Shown here piece by piece: positions 46,382-56,605 of a DNA stretch of 64,000 bases. Each line of letters begins with the position of its first letter. The first letter of the stretch is position 1. Source of the DNA: Streptococcus sp. S5. Its GTDB lineage: Bacteria > Bacillota > Bacilli > Lactobacillales > Streptococcaceae. The position numbers and the translations under genes were made by a program. The stretch is taken from positions 496,001-560,000 of the forward strand of contig NZ_CP139419.1 of NCBI RefSeq assembly GCF_034134805.1, written 5' to 3'. The notes beneath the pieces are model-generated. The model made no database searches, was not told the DNA's origin, and saw only the letters and a program-made list of their open reading frames with translations.

Positions 46382-49318
46382 ATGAAGAAAGATCTCACGT
46401 TAAAGTTATTTGGACCCCCTAAGGTTGTTTTCAATCAGAAAGATATTCGGTTTTCTTTTTCGAAGATGGAGGCCTTGCTTTATTATTTAGCGGTCATGGG
46501 CCAAGTCAACCGTGATGAAATAGCCGGTATCCTTTGGGGAGATAAGGAAAACCAAGTAGCTCGCAAAAACTTACGGAATACGGTTTACCAAGCCAATAAA
46601 ATCTTTGAAGAAGATATCATTGTCTCACCAAGCCGAAGTAGTTTGGCTCTTAATCCTGAGTTGAGTCTTTCTTTGGATGTTCAGCTCTTTGAAAGAGATC
46701 CACTAAGTTCCTTGGATCTTTATCGGGGAGACTTTCTAGAGGGCTTCTATGTCAAGGATGATGAAGACTTTGATCAGTGGGCTTCTCGCAAACGAGATGC
46801 TTATAGGAAGCTCTATGTCGAAAGCTGCTATCAAAAAATTGAAAAGGTCGGTTTCGGAGATCCTGGTATAGAACTCTTGCTCCATCATTTGGTAGAACTG
46901 GATGAATTTGAAGAGAAAAACTACCAACTCTTGATGGAGTATTATAGCTTCCATCATCAGCTAGGAAAATTTTTCGAGACCTATTATAAGCTAGTCGATT
47001 TATTGGATCGCGAGCTCAGTGTGCGTCCCAGTCGAGCGATTGAGGAACTTTATCACTCCGTTTTGGAAGCCAAACGAACTCATAAACTGACCAATCGCTT
47101 GAATATTCGTGAACTTTCTTTCTTTGGTCGGAAACAAGAACTCTCGCAACTCGAGGAATACCTTTCCTTAGTCGAGACAGGTGAAGCGGTAGGTCCTTTT
47201 CTCGTGATGGGGCAATCTGGAACAGGTAAGAAACGTCTGTTGCGACAGTTGGTCTTGATGTCCAATCGCAGTTTTAATTTTATTAAGGTAGAAGGAAGAG
47301 CTACTAGTCAACGCTACGAAGAAAGCAGCTGGAATGATCTCAGACAAGCGCTAGAGAAACTGGGGGATGAGATGGGGATTTCCCTTCTGGAAGAGGAGGA
47401 TGATCTCATTTCTGTATGGAATCAGCTTCAAGGCCTTAGCAAAGAAAAACCGCTCCTGATTCTGCTTGAAAACGCCCAGTGGATCGATGCAGTGTCTCTA
47501 GAAAAAGTGAAACAACTAGAGGAGAGAAGAAACCAGGAGAAATGGCAACTGATTTTTACAGCGGAAGAGCCTCTGCCAGCTTCCTTTGTCAACTTCTTGG
47601 GAAGCTTGAAGGTAGAGAAACGGTTGTCTCAACTAGAGTTGACCAATTTTGATCCAAGTGAAAGTCGTGCTCTCTTGAAAGGGGAACTGGGAGCAATAGA
47701 GCCTGCAGTGATGGAGCAGATGATCGAATGGAGTGAAGGCAGTCCATTCTTACTGTCCAGCTATATCGAAGAGTGGAAAGAAAATGAAAATTTAGAACCC
47801 TTGCCTGATATCATTCAAGCCTATCTTTCTCAGGAACTTGGGGATATGAGCAGTGAGGAAGAGGCTCTTCTACACTACCTATCTTGTTTTCATAAGCCAA
47901 TTTCTCTGTCTATCTTGGCAGAATTGACGGCTACAGAGCTTCCTGTTTTGACAGAATTAATCGAGCCTTTATCTGAAAGAGCGATCGTCTCAATCGTAGA
48001 AGAAGGCGAGGCTCTCTTGGTTCAATTTTGCAAGCAATTGGTAGCCATGTACTTTTACCATCTTCTTTCGCCAGCTAGACGGCGGCTCTTCCACCAACAA
48101 ATTGCGCAAAAATTGGAAGAAAGCTTAGAAGATTCGACGGACCTTCTTCTTTATAAGGAAATTGCCTACCAATATAAGCGATCGCAAAATCTTTTGCGTT
48201 CCTTATCGTTTGAGTTGACCTATTTAGAAGAAATCCTTCAGCTGGAACATGAACTGTTTCCGATTTATTCCAAGGCAGATGAGGGGCTCCTATCAGATGG
48301 TTCAAATAGTCATTTGGACATTTTTGGAGAGCTATCCCGCATACACCAAGAATTAGATAACCTCTTTTCAAGGCACCAAAGAGATAGAGAATACAAGCAT
48401 TTACAACTTCGTTACTTGTACCTAGAAGGTCGCTATTTTATTCGAAGTGGGGAGTATCAAAAGGGGATTCATGATATCCAAAAAGTCATCTCCTATGCGC
48501 GGGAACTCAAGCAATCCGACTTCCTCTTAGAGGGTTATCGGCAAATCATTTATTATTGCATTCAAACGGAAAATATCTCTGAGATGGCCTATTATACAGA
48601 TTTGGCTTTGGAAGATGCCATCCAAGCTAATAATCATGAGGTCATCGCGATCCAGTTGCGTTTGAAGGGCTTGTATCACCTGATGGTTGGGGATGAGGAG
48701 CAGGCGACCCGGCATCTGTATCGCTCCATTGATTGCTTTAGTTTGACCAATAGCATGCAGGCCAAGTATGCCATTCAAATTGCGGCTTCTTTGGCCTACC
48801 TCGCTGAAATCGAGCAAGTGAGAGGCCATTTCCAAGTAGCCGTCACCCACTTAGAAGAGGTTCTGCGTTTAGTGGGAGATCAAGCTGTTGATTCCGTCCG
48901 CGTCGTCTTTGATATTGATCTTGGGATCGCCTATTATTGGAAGGGAGATTTGATCCAAGCTCGCCGCTGTTTTGACAGAGCACAGAAGATTTTGTTCAGT
49001 GTTCGCTTCCCTTGGAAGGAAGAATTGCTCGAATTTTACCAATCCTTGATTGCTTGTCAGCAAGGGGATCAGGAGAAGGTTGCGGATTATCTGGCTCGAA
49101 AAGAAAGGACGATGAATCCATCTGCTAATTCACGGGATAAGGGGATGGTTCATTATCTATTAGCTTTCTTATCTGATCAAAAGGAGAAGGGGGAAGAGCT
49201 CGATCCTGCCCTGAGCACCTTCTTGAAAGAAGATAAGAATTACTACAAGAAAGTGGCAGAACAACACTTGAATCCTTACAGAGATCGTCAGTTTCTTAAG
49301 AAATTAAAAGACCTGTAG
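46382..49318 (+). CDS. AfsR/SARP-like transcriptional activator with ATPase and TPR regions
   Basis: 978 residues from ATG 46382 (GGAGG nine bases before; the frame also has an ATG at 46310 without support). Residues 1-95 form an OmpR-like winged helix (LTLKLFGPPKVVF, then FSFSKMEALLYYLAV and LRNTVYQANK). Residues about 95-235 are a bacterial transcriptional activation domain (DLYRGDFLEGFY, FDQWASRKRDAY). Residues about 255-520 are a STAND-type ATPase with P-loop GQSGTGKK (277-284), where Lys replaces the usual Ser/Thr, and Walker B LLILLEN. The C-terminal half (about 600-930) looks like TPR helices. This is the build of AfsR-type SARP regulators, better known from actinomycetes. It ends 143 bases from hutG, convergent, so it is the prime candidate regulator of the hut locus; that link is inference. 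Confidence 0.82.
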   Translation: MKKDLTLKLFGPPKVVFNQKDIRFSFSKMEALLYYLAVMGQVNRDEIAGILWGDKENQVARKNLRNTVYQANKIFEEDIIVSPSRSSLALNPELSLSLDVQLFERDPLSSLDLYRGDFLEGFYVKDDEDFDQWASRKRDAYRKLYVESCYQKIEKVGFGDPGIELLLHHLVELDEFEEKNYQLLMEYYSFHHQLGKFFETYYKLVDLLDRELSVRPSRAIEELYHSVLEAKRTHKLTNRLNIRELSFFGRKQELSQLEEYLSLVETGEAVGPFLVMGQSGTGKKRLLRQLVLMSNRSFNFIKVEGRATSQRYEESSWNDLRQALEKLGDEMGISLLEEEDDLISVWNQLQGLSKEKPLLILLENAQWIDAVSLEKVKQLEERRNQEKWQLIFTAEEPLPASFVNFLGSLKVEKRLSQLELTNFDPSESRALLKGELGAIEPAVMEQMIEWSEGSPFLLSSYIEEWKENENLEPLPDIIQAYLSQELGDMSSEEEALLHYLSCFHKPISLSILAELTATELPVLTELIEPLSERAIVSIVEEGEALLVQFCKQLVAMYFYHLLSPARRRLFHQQIAQKLEESLEDSTDLLLYKEIAYQYKRSQNLLRSLSFELTYLEEILQLEHELFPIYSKADEGLLSDGSNSHLDIFGELSRIHQELDNLFSRHQRDREYKHLQLRYLYLEGRYFIRSGEYQKGIHDIQKVISYARELKQSDFLLEGYRQIIYYCIQTENISEMAYYTDLALEDAIQANNHEVIAIQLRLKGLYHLMVGDEEQATRHLYRSIDCFSLTNSMQAKYAIQIAASLAYLAEIEQVRGHFQVAVTHLEEVLRLVGDQAVDSVRVVFDIDLGIAYYWKGDLIQARRCFDRAQKILFSVRFPWKEELLEFYQSLIACQQGDQEKVADYLARKERTMNPSANSRDKGMVHYLLAFLSDQKEKGEELDPALSTFLKEDKNYYKKVAEQHLNPYRDRQFLKKLKDL

Positions 49319-49398
49319 TGTCTCTTATCTAAATCATAAGTGAAGGATAAGAGGCCATGCCTCCTTTCAGGCAAAGATCATTGTGTCTGAAAACGAAG

Positions 49399-49443
49399 AA
49401 AAAGCATAGAAATACCCTAGCAATGAGTGTTTCTATGCTTTTT
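49399..49443. terminator. bidirectional terminator between the regulator gene and hutG
   Basis: AAAAAGCATAGAAA (49399-49412) pairs with TTTCTATGCTTTTT (49430-49443). Confidence 0.92.
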
Positions 49444-49461
49444 ATGTGTGTAGAAATCTTC

Positions 49462-50454
49462 TTAGTTCAGTTTTTGTTGCGCCAATATTTGGGTCAAGTA
49501 AAAGATAAAGGTCGCAGCAAGGTTTGAAGTATGGTTGTCTATGTCATGAGGAGGAGAAACTTCCACGACATCAAATCCGATTAGTTTGCCACTGGCAGCA
49601 ATGTGTTGGAGAAGCAGGAGGGCCAGTTTAGGATCGACACCAAGTGATTGGATGGCACTAACACCGGGAGCAGAGCCGACTGCAAAGCAATCCATATCAA
49701 TAGACAGATAGATCGCGGTTTGGTTTTCTAAAAATTGATCGATTCGATCCAGAATGGCTTGGTGGCTCATCTGGAAGAGGTCTTGGCCAGTTAAAAAATC
49801 AATACTTGGTGTTTTAGCAACGTAATTAAAGAGGAAGAGGTTATTATTGTGCTCTTGGATCCCAAGGATGAGGTAAGGGAAGTCCTGCCCTTTTTCTTTC
49901 GCATGATCAGCCATTTGACGAAAACCTGTTCCAGAGTTGGGCCCGGTTTGGTCGTAAGGACGCAAATCAAAGTGGGCATCCAGATTGATCACAGCCAGTT
50001 GTTCATCTTTTTCTAAACTGGATTGAATCCCTAGATAGTGGCCGTAAGCAGTTCCGTGACCGCCTCCTAGGACAATAGGTTGGATCCCTAATTGGTACAT
50101 GCGCTGGATCGCTTGTGAGAGACTTTCTTGGAGTTCTTCTAGTGAATGGTTGGGCCCGTCAATATTTCCCACATCATACACTGTGACATTGGTTCCCCAG
50201 TGCCATGGAAGTTTAGCGATTTGAGAACGGATGGCTGTAGGACCCTCAACCGCTCCTACACGCCCGTTGTTGATATAGACTCCTTTGTCGCTCTTAAAGC
50301 CGATGATCCCAAAGGTCATCCCCTCAAATGGAGTGAGGGTCTCGTCGTTCAGGTCTAAAAATTTGGTGACCATTCCCCATTTGGCAGTGTAGGGATTGTC
50401 CTCGATGCTACCTTGGTAGTAGCTGTAGGTCATTGGATAGTAGTTTGTGAGCAA
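49462..50454 (-). CDS. hutG: formimidoylglutamase HutG
   Basis: 330 residues, arginase/ureohydrolase family. Binuclear Mn2+ ligands: [10 protein letters not shown] (about 131-140), [10 protein letters not shown] (about 158-167) and LSIDMDCFA (about 250-258). Hydrolyses N-formimino-L-glutamate to glutamate and formamide, the direct ending of histidine degradation. Last gene of the leftward hut operon. A second ATG at residue 8 is possible. The operon also encodes the folate-dependent ending (FtcD), so this cell carries both routes. Confidence 0.92.
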   Translation of the reverse strand: MLTNYYPMTYSYYQGSIEDNPYTAKWGMVTKFLDLNDETLTPFEGMTFGIIGFKSDKGVYINNGRVGAVEGPTAIRSQIAKLPWHWGTNVTVYDVGNIDGPNHSLEELQESLSQAIQRMYQLGIQPIVLGGGHGTAYGHYLGIQSSLEKDEQLAVINLDAHFDLRPYDQTGPNSGTGFRQMADHAKEKGQDFPYLILGIQEHNNNLFLFNYVAKTPSIDFLTGQDLFQMSHQAILDRIDQFLENQTAIYLSIDMDCFAVGSAPGVSAIQSLGVDPKLALLLLQHIAASGKLIGFDVVEVSPPHDIDNHTSNLAATFIFYLTQILAQQKLN

Positions 50455-50537
50455 GCTTGTCGCCTCCCTTATTTTTCTGAAAGCAGGCAGAGGCTGAGAA
50501 GATCGCCAGCCTCTGTTTTTGCTTTATTCTTACTGTA

Positions 50538-52079
50538 TCAGTATTGAATGCTTAAGTCAACTGCTTTTTCGATGGTTGCTAAGAATTCTTCGCTTTCGAC
50601 AACAGCAGATGCTTTATTAAGTTCTTCAAAGATTTCGATATCTTTGTCAAATTCAATGAAGTTCAGTTTTTGACGAATCAGCTCATAAGCTGGTTTTGTA
50701 CCTTTACCAAGTTCATGATTTTCTGGCTTGAGATCCAAGGCTTGGCAAGCTGCCATGATTTCAGTAGCAACGATGCGACGTGAGTTTTTAAGAATTTCTG
50801 CTGCTTTACGAGCGGCAGTCGTTCCCATGCTGACGAAATCTTCTTGGTTTTCACAAGATGGAATAGAATCGACACTAGCAGGGTGAGCCAAAATTTTATT
50901 TTCCGATGCAAGGGATGCACAAGCATACTGGGTAATCATGAAGCCTGAGTTGAGTCCAGGGTGTTTGACTAAGAAGGATGGTAATTTACTGAGTTGGCTG
51001 TTGACCAAGCGTTCCACCCGACGTTCAGATACGTTCCCAATTTCAGAAAGGGCAATGCCTAAGAAGTCAAATGGTTGCGCCATTGGTTCACCGTGGAAGT
51101 TACCTCCTGAGATGACGTGTCCTTCTTTGGTAATGATTGGGTTATCTGTGACAGAGTTGATTTCGATTTCAACTTTTTCTTTTACGTAAGCAATAGAATC
51201 CTTGCTGGCTCCATGTATTTGAGGGATACAGCGAAGTGTATAAGGATCTTGTACCCGTTGTTGAGTCGCAACAGTGGTATTCTTACTTCCTTCAAGAAGG
51301 TTACGGATGTTGCGAGCAGTTGCCAATTGTCCACTTTGTGGGCGGATGGAATGAAGGTCTTCTTCGAATGGACTGGTAATTCCATTGTGAACTTCCATTG
51401 AGAGAGCACCAGCGATATCAGAGAGTTTGAGCAATTGGATACCATCATAAGTCGCAAGAGCACCGATACCGGTTAGGACAGTCGTACCATTGATCAAGGC
51501 AAGCCCTTCTTTGGCAGCTAATTGGATCTTTTCAATTCCAGCACGATCTAAGGCTTCTTGACCACTGAGAAGTTCTCCTTTGTAGTAGGCACGTCCAAGG
51601 CCCAACATTGGTAAAACCATATGAGAAAGAGGAGCAAGGTCTCCAGAAGCTCCGAGAGAGCCTTTTTCAGGGATATAAGGAGTGACTCCTTTGTTGAGCA
51701 ATTCTAACAGTTTTTCAACGGTTGACAGACGAATGCCAGAATAACCTTTCAAGAGTGAGTTGATACGGATCAGCATGATGGCACGAACAGCATCTTCAGG
51801 AAGTGGATCACCGAAGCCAGATGAGTGAGTTCGGATCAGGTTTTCTTGCAGTTGAACAGTATCTTCTGGAGAGATGCTGACATTACAGAGGGAACCAAAG
51901 CCAGTGGTTACACCATAGACGACTCGTTTTTCCCGGACAATGTCATCAACGATTTTACGGGATGCGATAACGGCTTCTTTGGCTTGTTCATCAAGCTCAC
52001 ATTGGGCACCGTGCCGAGCGACAGCGATGACTTCTTCGAGTGTTAAGCTATTACCATCTAAATGAATCAATTGAGTCAT
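50538..52079 (-). CDS. hutH: histidine ammonia-lyase HutH
   Basis: 513 residues. The Ala-Ser-Gly triad that forms the MIO electrophile is at residues 144-146 in GSLGASGDLAPLSH. VYGVTTGFGSL (about 54-64) carries the catalytic Tyr. Removes ammonia from histidine to give urocanate, the first step of the pathway. Placed between the permease gene and hutG, with AGGTTTT upstream and a 216-base gap to the permease gene that holds a long hairpin. Confidence 0.96.
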   Translation of the reverse strand: MTQLIHLDGNSLTLEEVIAVARHGAQCELDEQAKEAVIASRKIVDDIVREKRVVYGVTTGFGSLCNVSISPEDTVQLQENLIRTHSSGFGDPLPEDAVRAIMLIRINSLLKGYSGIRLSTVEKLLELLNKGVTPYIPEKGSLGASGDLAPLSHMVLPMLGLGRAYYKGELLSGQEALDRAGIEKIQLAAKEGLALINGTTVLTGIGALATYDGIQLLKLSDIAGALSMEVHNGITSPFEEDLHSIRPQSGQLATARNIRNLLEGSKNTTVATQQRVQDPYTLRCIPQIHGASKDSIAYVKEKVEIEINSVTDNPIITKEGHVISGGNFHGEPMAQPFDFLGIALSEIGNVSERRVERLVNSQLSKLPSFLVKHPGLNSGFMITQYACASLASENKILAHPASVDSIPSCENQEDFVSMGTTAARKAAEILKNSRRIVATEIMAACQALDLKPENHELGKGTKPAYELIRQKLNFIEFDKDIEIFEELNKASAVVESEEFLATIEKAVDLSIQY

Positions 52080-52227
52080 ATAAAACCTCCGATTATGAAT
52101 AGTTGTTCTGTGGAAGTAGTGTTGTTTACTTCGGTTTGAATACCAAACATGGGCCCATTGTCTATTGATCTAAAAAAATTGAAAGGAGTCATAGAGAAAA
52201 GGGCTCAGGTTTGACATTCGTGGAGTC

Positions 52228-52282
52228 CTAGATGGGTTAGGGAGCAAAACCGAGCTTCACTCCCGTCTCTGTTCCCATCTAG
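52228..52282. promoter_or_regulatory. two-tier hairpin between the permease gene and hutH
   Basis: CTAGATGGG (52228-52236) pairs with CCCATCTAG (52274-52282), and inside it GGGAG (52240-52244) pairs with CTCCC (52260-52264). No T run on either side. Within a polycistronic unit this may be an mRNA processing or stabilising structure, or an intergenic repeat. Confidence 0.6.
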
Positions 52283-52295
52283 TGTGTAAAGAAAA

Positions 52296-53639
52296 TTAGT
52301 GAGGAAGGGTTTTCGATTTATGTAGTTTATCGCCGTGGAAAACAAAGTAGAGTCCACTTGCGATCACGAGACCGATGGCACCCCAAACAAAGTTCATTAG
52401 GTTGTCCCCTGCAATCATCAAGATACTGATCACAACAGCTAGAACTGGGATAACAGGACCAAATGGTACTCGGAAGGTAACCTTTTTGTCTGGGTACATT
52501 TTTCTGAGTTTGATGGCTGCCAAAGCAGTTGGAATGTATTGGAAGAAACGGAAGACAACACTGAAGGTTGCTAATGTTTCGAAAGAGCCAGATAACAAGA
52601 GTAAGAAGGCGAAGATACCAGAAATGATAATGGCAATGACAGGGGCATTCTTAGAGTTTGTTTTTCCAAGCCCTTCTGGCAAGAGTTTTTCAGTTGCTAA
52701 TGCGGCACCAAAACGAGGGACCATGATGGATTCACCGATGTTTAGACCGGCGATTGAAATGAGGGCTCCGTAAGAAACGAGTGGAGCTCCGATAGGGCCA
52801 ATCATTTCGACAAATGCGTCTTGTACTGGTGCACCAGTTTGCATAATGCGACCACCAAGCATGGCGATTGTTCCTGCGATGATCAACATGTAGAGAACAG
52901 ATACAATACTGATAGAACCTAGAATAGCGCGGGGAACGTTCTTTTCAGGGTTGCGCATTTCCCCTGCAACGATAGACATGGTTTCAAATCCGATGAAACC
53001 GTAGAAGATGTAGACGGCTGTACTAGAAATAGAACTGAAGAGGTTTGTTCCACTTTCCAATTGAAGGAAAGGTGTGAAGTTGCCCTTGCTCACGCCACCG
53101 GGAATGAAGAAGATGGCAAAGAGTGAGAAGAGGACAATTGGAATTAATTTTGCAACAGTAGCTGTCAGAGTAAACATCTTAGAGGTTTTCAGACCGGCAA
53201 TGTTCATCAGACTCAAGAGAATCAGCATACCGATACTGATCGGAAGGTTGTAGCCTTCAAATGCTGGGAAGGTGATGATGAAGATCTTAGCAAATCCGGC
53301 TAACATGGCAGCCCAAGCGATAACAGTAACGGCCCAACCGAGAATCCCAACGTTAAAGCCAACGAAGTCTCCGAAAGCGGCTTTTGAGTATTGCATGGCT
53401 CCACCGTTTTTGTCGAAGTAGCCAGCTGTTTCAGCCAGACAGGCTGATAGTAGCATGACGAGAATGGCAACCCCGAACATGACAGCTAGAGAAGCTGGTC
53501 CGAGGCCAGAATAAATTTTTTGAGGAAGGAGGAAGATACCAGATCCGATTACGGCGTTGATACCGTAAAGAGTGGCACCGCTAAAGCTGAATTTCGCTTT
53601 TTCTTGTTCCTCAATCGACTGTTTATGTGCTCCGTTCAT
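52296..53639 (-). CDS. APC-family amino acid permease, probably histidine uptake
   Basis: 447 residues, twelve membrane helices. GINAVIGSGIFLLP (about 26-39) is the helix-1 substrate motif of the amino acid/polyamine/organocation family; FYGFIGFETMSIVAGEM lies in helix 6. Placed inside the hut operon between hutD and hutH, so histidine (or urocanate) import is the likely job. Inferred from context; the family has broad specificity. Ribosome site AAAGGAGAAAC. Confidence 0.85.
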   Translation of the reverse strand: MNGAHKQSIEEQEKAKFSFSGATLYGINAVIGSGIFLLPQKIYSGLGPASLAVMFGVAILVMLLSACLAETAGYFDKNGGAMQYSKAAFGDFVGFNVGILGWAVTVIAWAAMLAGFAKIFIITFPAFEGYNLPISIGMLILLSLMNIAGLKTSKMFTLTATVAKLIPIVLFSLFAIFFIPGGVSKGNFTPFLQLESGTNLFSSISSTAVYIFYGFIGFETMSIVAGEMRNPEKNVPRAILGSISIVSVLYMLIIAGTIAMLGGRIMQTGAPVQDAFVEMIGPIGAPLVSYGALISIAGLNIGESIMVPRFGAALATEKLLPEGLGKTNSKNAPVIAIIISGIFAFLLLLSGSFETLATFSVVFRFFQYIPTALAAIKLRKMYPDKKVTFRVPFGPVIPVLAVVISILMIAGDNLMNFVWGAIGLVIASGLYFVFHGDKLHKSKTLPH

Positions 53640-53660
53640 AATGTTTCTCCTTTGTGAACA

Positions 53661-54239
53661 TTATTGTAGTCCAGTCCAGATAGCAATCGGTTGCTCCCCA
53701 GACTGATGGGGTAAAAACGTGATTGTCATCTCTTGAAGAGGAGATGCTTGTTCGATCACCAGGAGCTCGTGAGTTTGGAGAGTTTGAGAATGATTGTTTC
53801 CCCATTCGAGTGTTAGTGGACAGAGAGCGTAGATCAATTGATAGCGACTCTGACTTTTGACACTCTCTTTTGGGGATATAGCACTCATATGCCCCTGATA
53901 AGAAGGTTTGTAAATCAAATTAAAGTCTTGACAAGTCCCTTGGCTAGATACAGGATCTCCCCCATCAAAGAAGTAGCTTTGAAAGGGGTTCAAAACCACT
54001 TCTTTCTGTTGATGGTTGAGTCGAATGGAGGCATTCAAGGGCATCAAGATTCGGTGGTAGCCCGTGAGATCGGTAAAGTTACTTTTTTCAACCTCTACCG
54101 TTGCAGTAGAGAGGCGGAAGTCAAAGGTCCGATCTGGATAGCTTCCTCCCTCTGGGGAGAGAAAGAGTTGGGTGGTTTGGCCACCGGACCAGGTAGAAAT
54201 TTGATAATCTGCGGGGGTAAGATGAAGGAGAGTCACCAT
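53661..54239 (-). CDS. hutD: HutD family protein
   Basis: 192 residues, beta-rich, cupin-like. The N-terminal WSGGQTTQLFLSPEGGSY and FDFRLSTATVE segments are the HutD family signature. HutD is found in many hut operons and has been proposed to limit hut expression or to bind a pathway product such as formylglutamate; it is not an enzyme of the core pathway. Located 15 bases after fhs and 21 before the permease gene, so part of the operon. Confidence 0.85.
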   Translation of the reverse strand: MVTLLHLTPADYQISTWSGGQTTQLFLSPEGGSYPDRTFDFRLSTATVEVEKSNFTDLTGYHRILMPLNASIRLNHQQKEVVLNPFQSYFFDGGDPVSSQGTCQDFNLIYKPSYQGHMSAISPKESVKSQSRYQLIYALCPLTLEWGNNHSQTLQTHELLVIEQASPLQEMTITFLPHQSGEQPIAIWTGLQ

Positions 54240-54254
54240 AGGACGCCTTCTTTC

Positions 54255-55928
54255 TTAAAAGAGACCAGTGATATTGCCGTGGGCATCGATATCAATCTTT
54301 TCACTGGCAGGAACTTTAGGTAGGCCAGGCATGGTCATAATGGTACCAGTGAGAGCTACGATGAAGCCAGCTCCGGCAGCCACCTTAAGGTTACTGATTT
54401 TAACTGTGAAATCTTTTGGTGCTCCCATCTTCTTCGCATCGTCTGAGAAGGAATATTGGGTTTTGGCCATACAGATTGGGTAGTTTGAGAAGCCAAGAGC
54501 TTCCAATTCTTTGAGTTCGCGTTTGGCCGCTGGTGTTAAGCTGATGCCTTTACCACCATAGACTTTTGTGACGATCTTGGTCAATTTTGTTTCAATGCTG
54601 TCTTCTTCGTCATAGACATAAGAGAAGTGGTTTTCTTCTTGAGCCAGTTGAATGACTTTTTCAGCCAAGTCACGACCACCAGCTCCACCATGTGCCCAGA
54701 CATCTGAAATGACCACATCTACATGGCGTTTCTTACAAGATTCATAGACAGCTTCTAGCTCTGCTTCTGTATCCAGTGGGAATTTGTTAATGGCAACGAC
54801 CACTGGTAGACCATAGACTTCTTGAATGTTGGCCAAGTGTTTGTCTAGGTTTGGTAGTCCATCGATAACGGCTTGGACATTTTCGGTAGCCAAGTCTGCT
54901 TTGGCAACTCCACCATGCATCTTGAGGGCTCGGATGGTTGCGACGAGGACTACGGCAGCAGGTTTGAGTCCGGCAATGCGGCACTTGATATCAATGAATT
55001 TTTCAGCACCTAAGTCTGCTCCAAAACCAGCTTCTGTCACAACATAGTCTGCATATTTGAGAGCTAGTTTAGTAGCCAGCACACTGTTACAGCCATGAGC
55101 AATATTGGCAAAAGGTCCGCCGTGGATGATAGCAGGAGTATGTTCTAAGGTTTGTACCAAGTTTGGATGGATGGCATCTTTGAGGACGGCTGCCATAGCA
55201 CCTCCAGCCTTGAGGTCTTTAGCTGTGACTGGTTGTCCTTGGTAGTTGTACCCGATAATGATGCGATCGAGGCGTTCTTTGAGGTCAAGGATATTTTCTG
55301 AGAGACAGAGAATAGCCATGATTTCAGAAGCCACGGTGATGTCAAAGCCATCTTCACGAGGAACTCCGTTTGTTTTTCCTTGAAGACCATCGACAATATG
55401 ACGGAGTTGGCGGTCGTTCATATCGACCACCCGTTTCCAGGTGATGCGACGAGAATCGATGCCCAACTCATTGCCGTGATGGATGTGGTTGTCAATCAAG
55501 GCTGCAAGCAAGTTGTTGGCAATCCCAATGGCATGGAAGTCTCCGGTAAAGTGAAGGTTGATATCTTCCATTGGAACCACTTGGGCGTACCCGCCACCGG
55601 CAGCTCCACCCTTGATCCCAAAAACAGGGCCAAGAGAAGGTTCGCGCAGGGCAATGACGGCTTTTTCACCAATAGCTGAAAGAGCATCGACCAAGCCAAC
55701 AGAGGTGGTTGTCTTTCCTTCTCCAGCAGGTGTTGGTGAGATGGCTGTCACGAGGATTAGCTTTCCATCTTCCTTATCCTTGAGTTGTTCCAGTTGGTTG
55801 CTATCAATTTTTGCCTTGTATTTTCCGTAGAGCGAAATATCGTCTTCGGTCAATCCAAGTTCAGCAGCGATATCGGTGATGGGCTTCATTTGGACAGAAT
55901 TGGCGATTTCAATATCCGATAAAACCAT
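54255..55928 (-). CDS. fhs: formate-tetrahydrofolate ligase
   Basis: 557 residues. P-loop-like [14 protein letters not shown] (about 66-79), [26 protein letters not shown] substrate region (about 97 onward) and long conserved blocks throughout. Interconverts formate + THF + ATP with 10-formyl-THF + ADP + Pi. In this operon it can take the one-carbon unit released by FtcD/FchA, after ring opening to formyl-THF, and release formate with ATP formation, or supply purine synthesis. The methenyl-THF cyclohydrolase FolD it would need is not in the window. Length is normal. Confidence 0.95.
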   Translation of the reverse strand: MVLSDIEIANSVQMKPITDIAAELGLTEDDISLYGKYKAKIDSNQLEQLKDKEDGKLILVTAISPTPAGEGKTTTSVGLVDALSAIGEKAVIALREPSLGPVFGIKGGAAGGGYAQVVPMEDINLHFTGDFHAIGIANNLLAALIDNHIHHGNELGIDSRRITWKRVVDMNDRQLRHIVDGLQGKTNGVPREDGFDITVASEIMAILCLSENILDLKERLDRIIIGYNYQGQPVTAKDLKAGGAMAAVLKDAIHPNLVQTLEHTPAIIHGGPFANIAHGCNSVLATKLALKYADYVVTEAGFGADLGAEKFIDIKCRIAGLKPAAVVLVATIRALKMHGGVAKADLATENVQAVIDGLPNLDKHLANIQEVYGLPVVVAINKFPLDTEAELEAVYESCKKRHVDVVISDVWAHGGAGGRDLAEKVIQLAQEENHFSYVYDEEDSIETKLTKIVTKVYGGKGISLTPAAKRELKELEALGFSNYPICMAKTQYSFSDDAKKMGAPKDFTVKISNLKVAAGAGFIVALTGTIMTMPGLPKVPASEKIDIDAHGNITGLF

Positions 55929-55963
55929 AGAATCCCTTCTTTCTTTATTTTTATTTGCTAGGT

Positions 55964-56593
55964 TTAAGATAGACTTTCTAAAATGGTTTGGTAAATGTTA
56001 TCTGCAAGATCAGAACCGGTTTGGAGGAGTTCGAGTCCCTTGCTATGGTATTCTTGGACGAAGTCTTGGTCCTTGATTCCTGAAATGTTGATCAAGACAT
56101 TGAGCCAAGCACCTTGAAGGCCAGCTTTAAGATTCAGAGCAGCTACCCCTAGGTCACTAGCCGCATTGGTGTTGGACTTGCCAACAGCTTCTTTGGTGGT
56201 TTCAAGAGCCTCAACGATGAGCTCCATCATAGAGAAAGGAGATACTGTCGCGTGTTTCAAAGCTTTTTGCATGGCTTCACGACGAGCGGCTTTCTCTTCT
56301 TCCGTTTCTTTTGGAAGATCAAAGACAGCTGATACGACGTTGAAAGCTTCTGTATCTTTATCGATGGCTTCTAGTAATTGGTCTTGGAGTTGAGCGCTTT
56401 TTTCATGAACCCCTTTGATGTGGTCTTCAAATTCTGCGTATTTTTTCTTTCCAATGGTCAGTTCACAGACCATTTTTGTAAGGGAAATCCCATTCGCAGC
56501 AGATAGAGCAGCAGCAGAACCACCACCTGGAGCTGGAGCATCTGAACCAAGAACTTTGGCAAACTCCGTAATACTTAAGTCAACTAGTTTCAT
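55964..56593 (-). CDS. fchA: formiminotetrahydrofolate cyclodeaminase
   Basis: 209 residues, all-helical FTCD_C/FchA family: [19 protein letters not shown] (about 18-36) is the substrate loop and [14 protein letters not shown] (about 140-153) the second signature. Converts 5-formimino-THF to 5,10-methenyl-THF and ammonia. Follows ftcD by 12 bases; in animals the two activities are one fused protein, here they are separate genes. Confidence 0.93.
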   Translation of the reverse strand: MKLVDLSITEFAKVLGSDAPAPGGGSAAALSAANGISLTKMVCELTIGKKKYAEFEDHIKGVHEKSAQLQDQLLEAIDKDTEAFNVVSAVFDLPKETEEEKAARREAMQKALKHATVSPFSMMELIVEALETTKEAVGKSNTNAASDLGVAALNLKAGLQGAWLNVLINISGIKDQDFVQEYHSKGLELLQTGSDLADNIYQTILESLS

Positions 56594-56605
56594 AGAACTC
56601 CCTTT

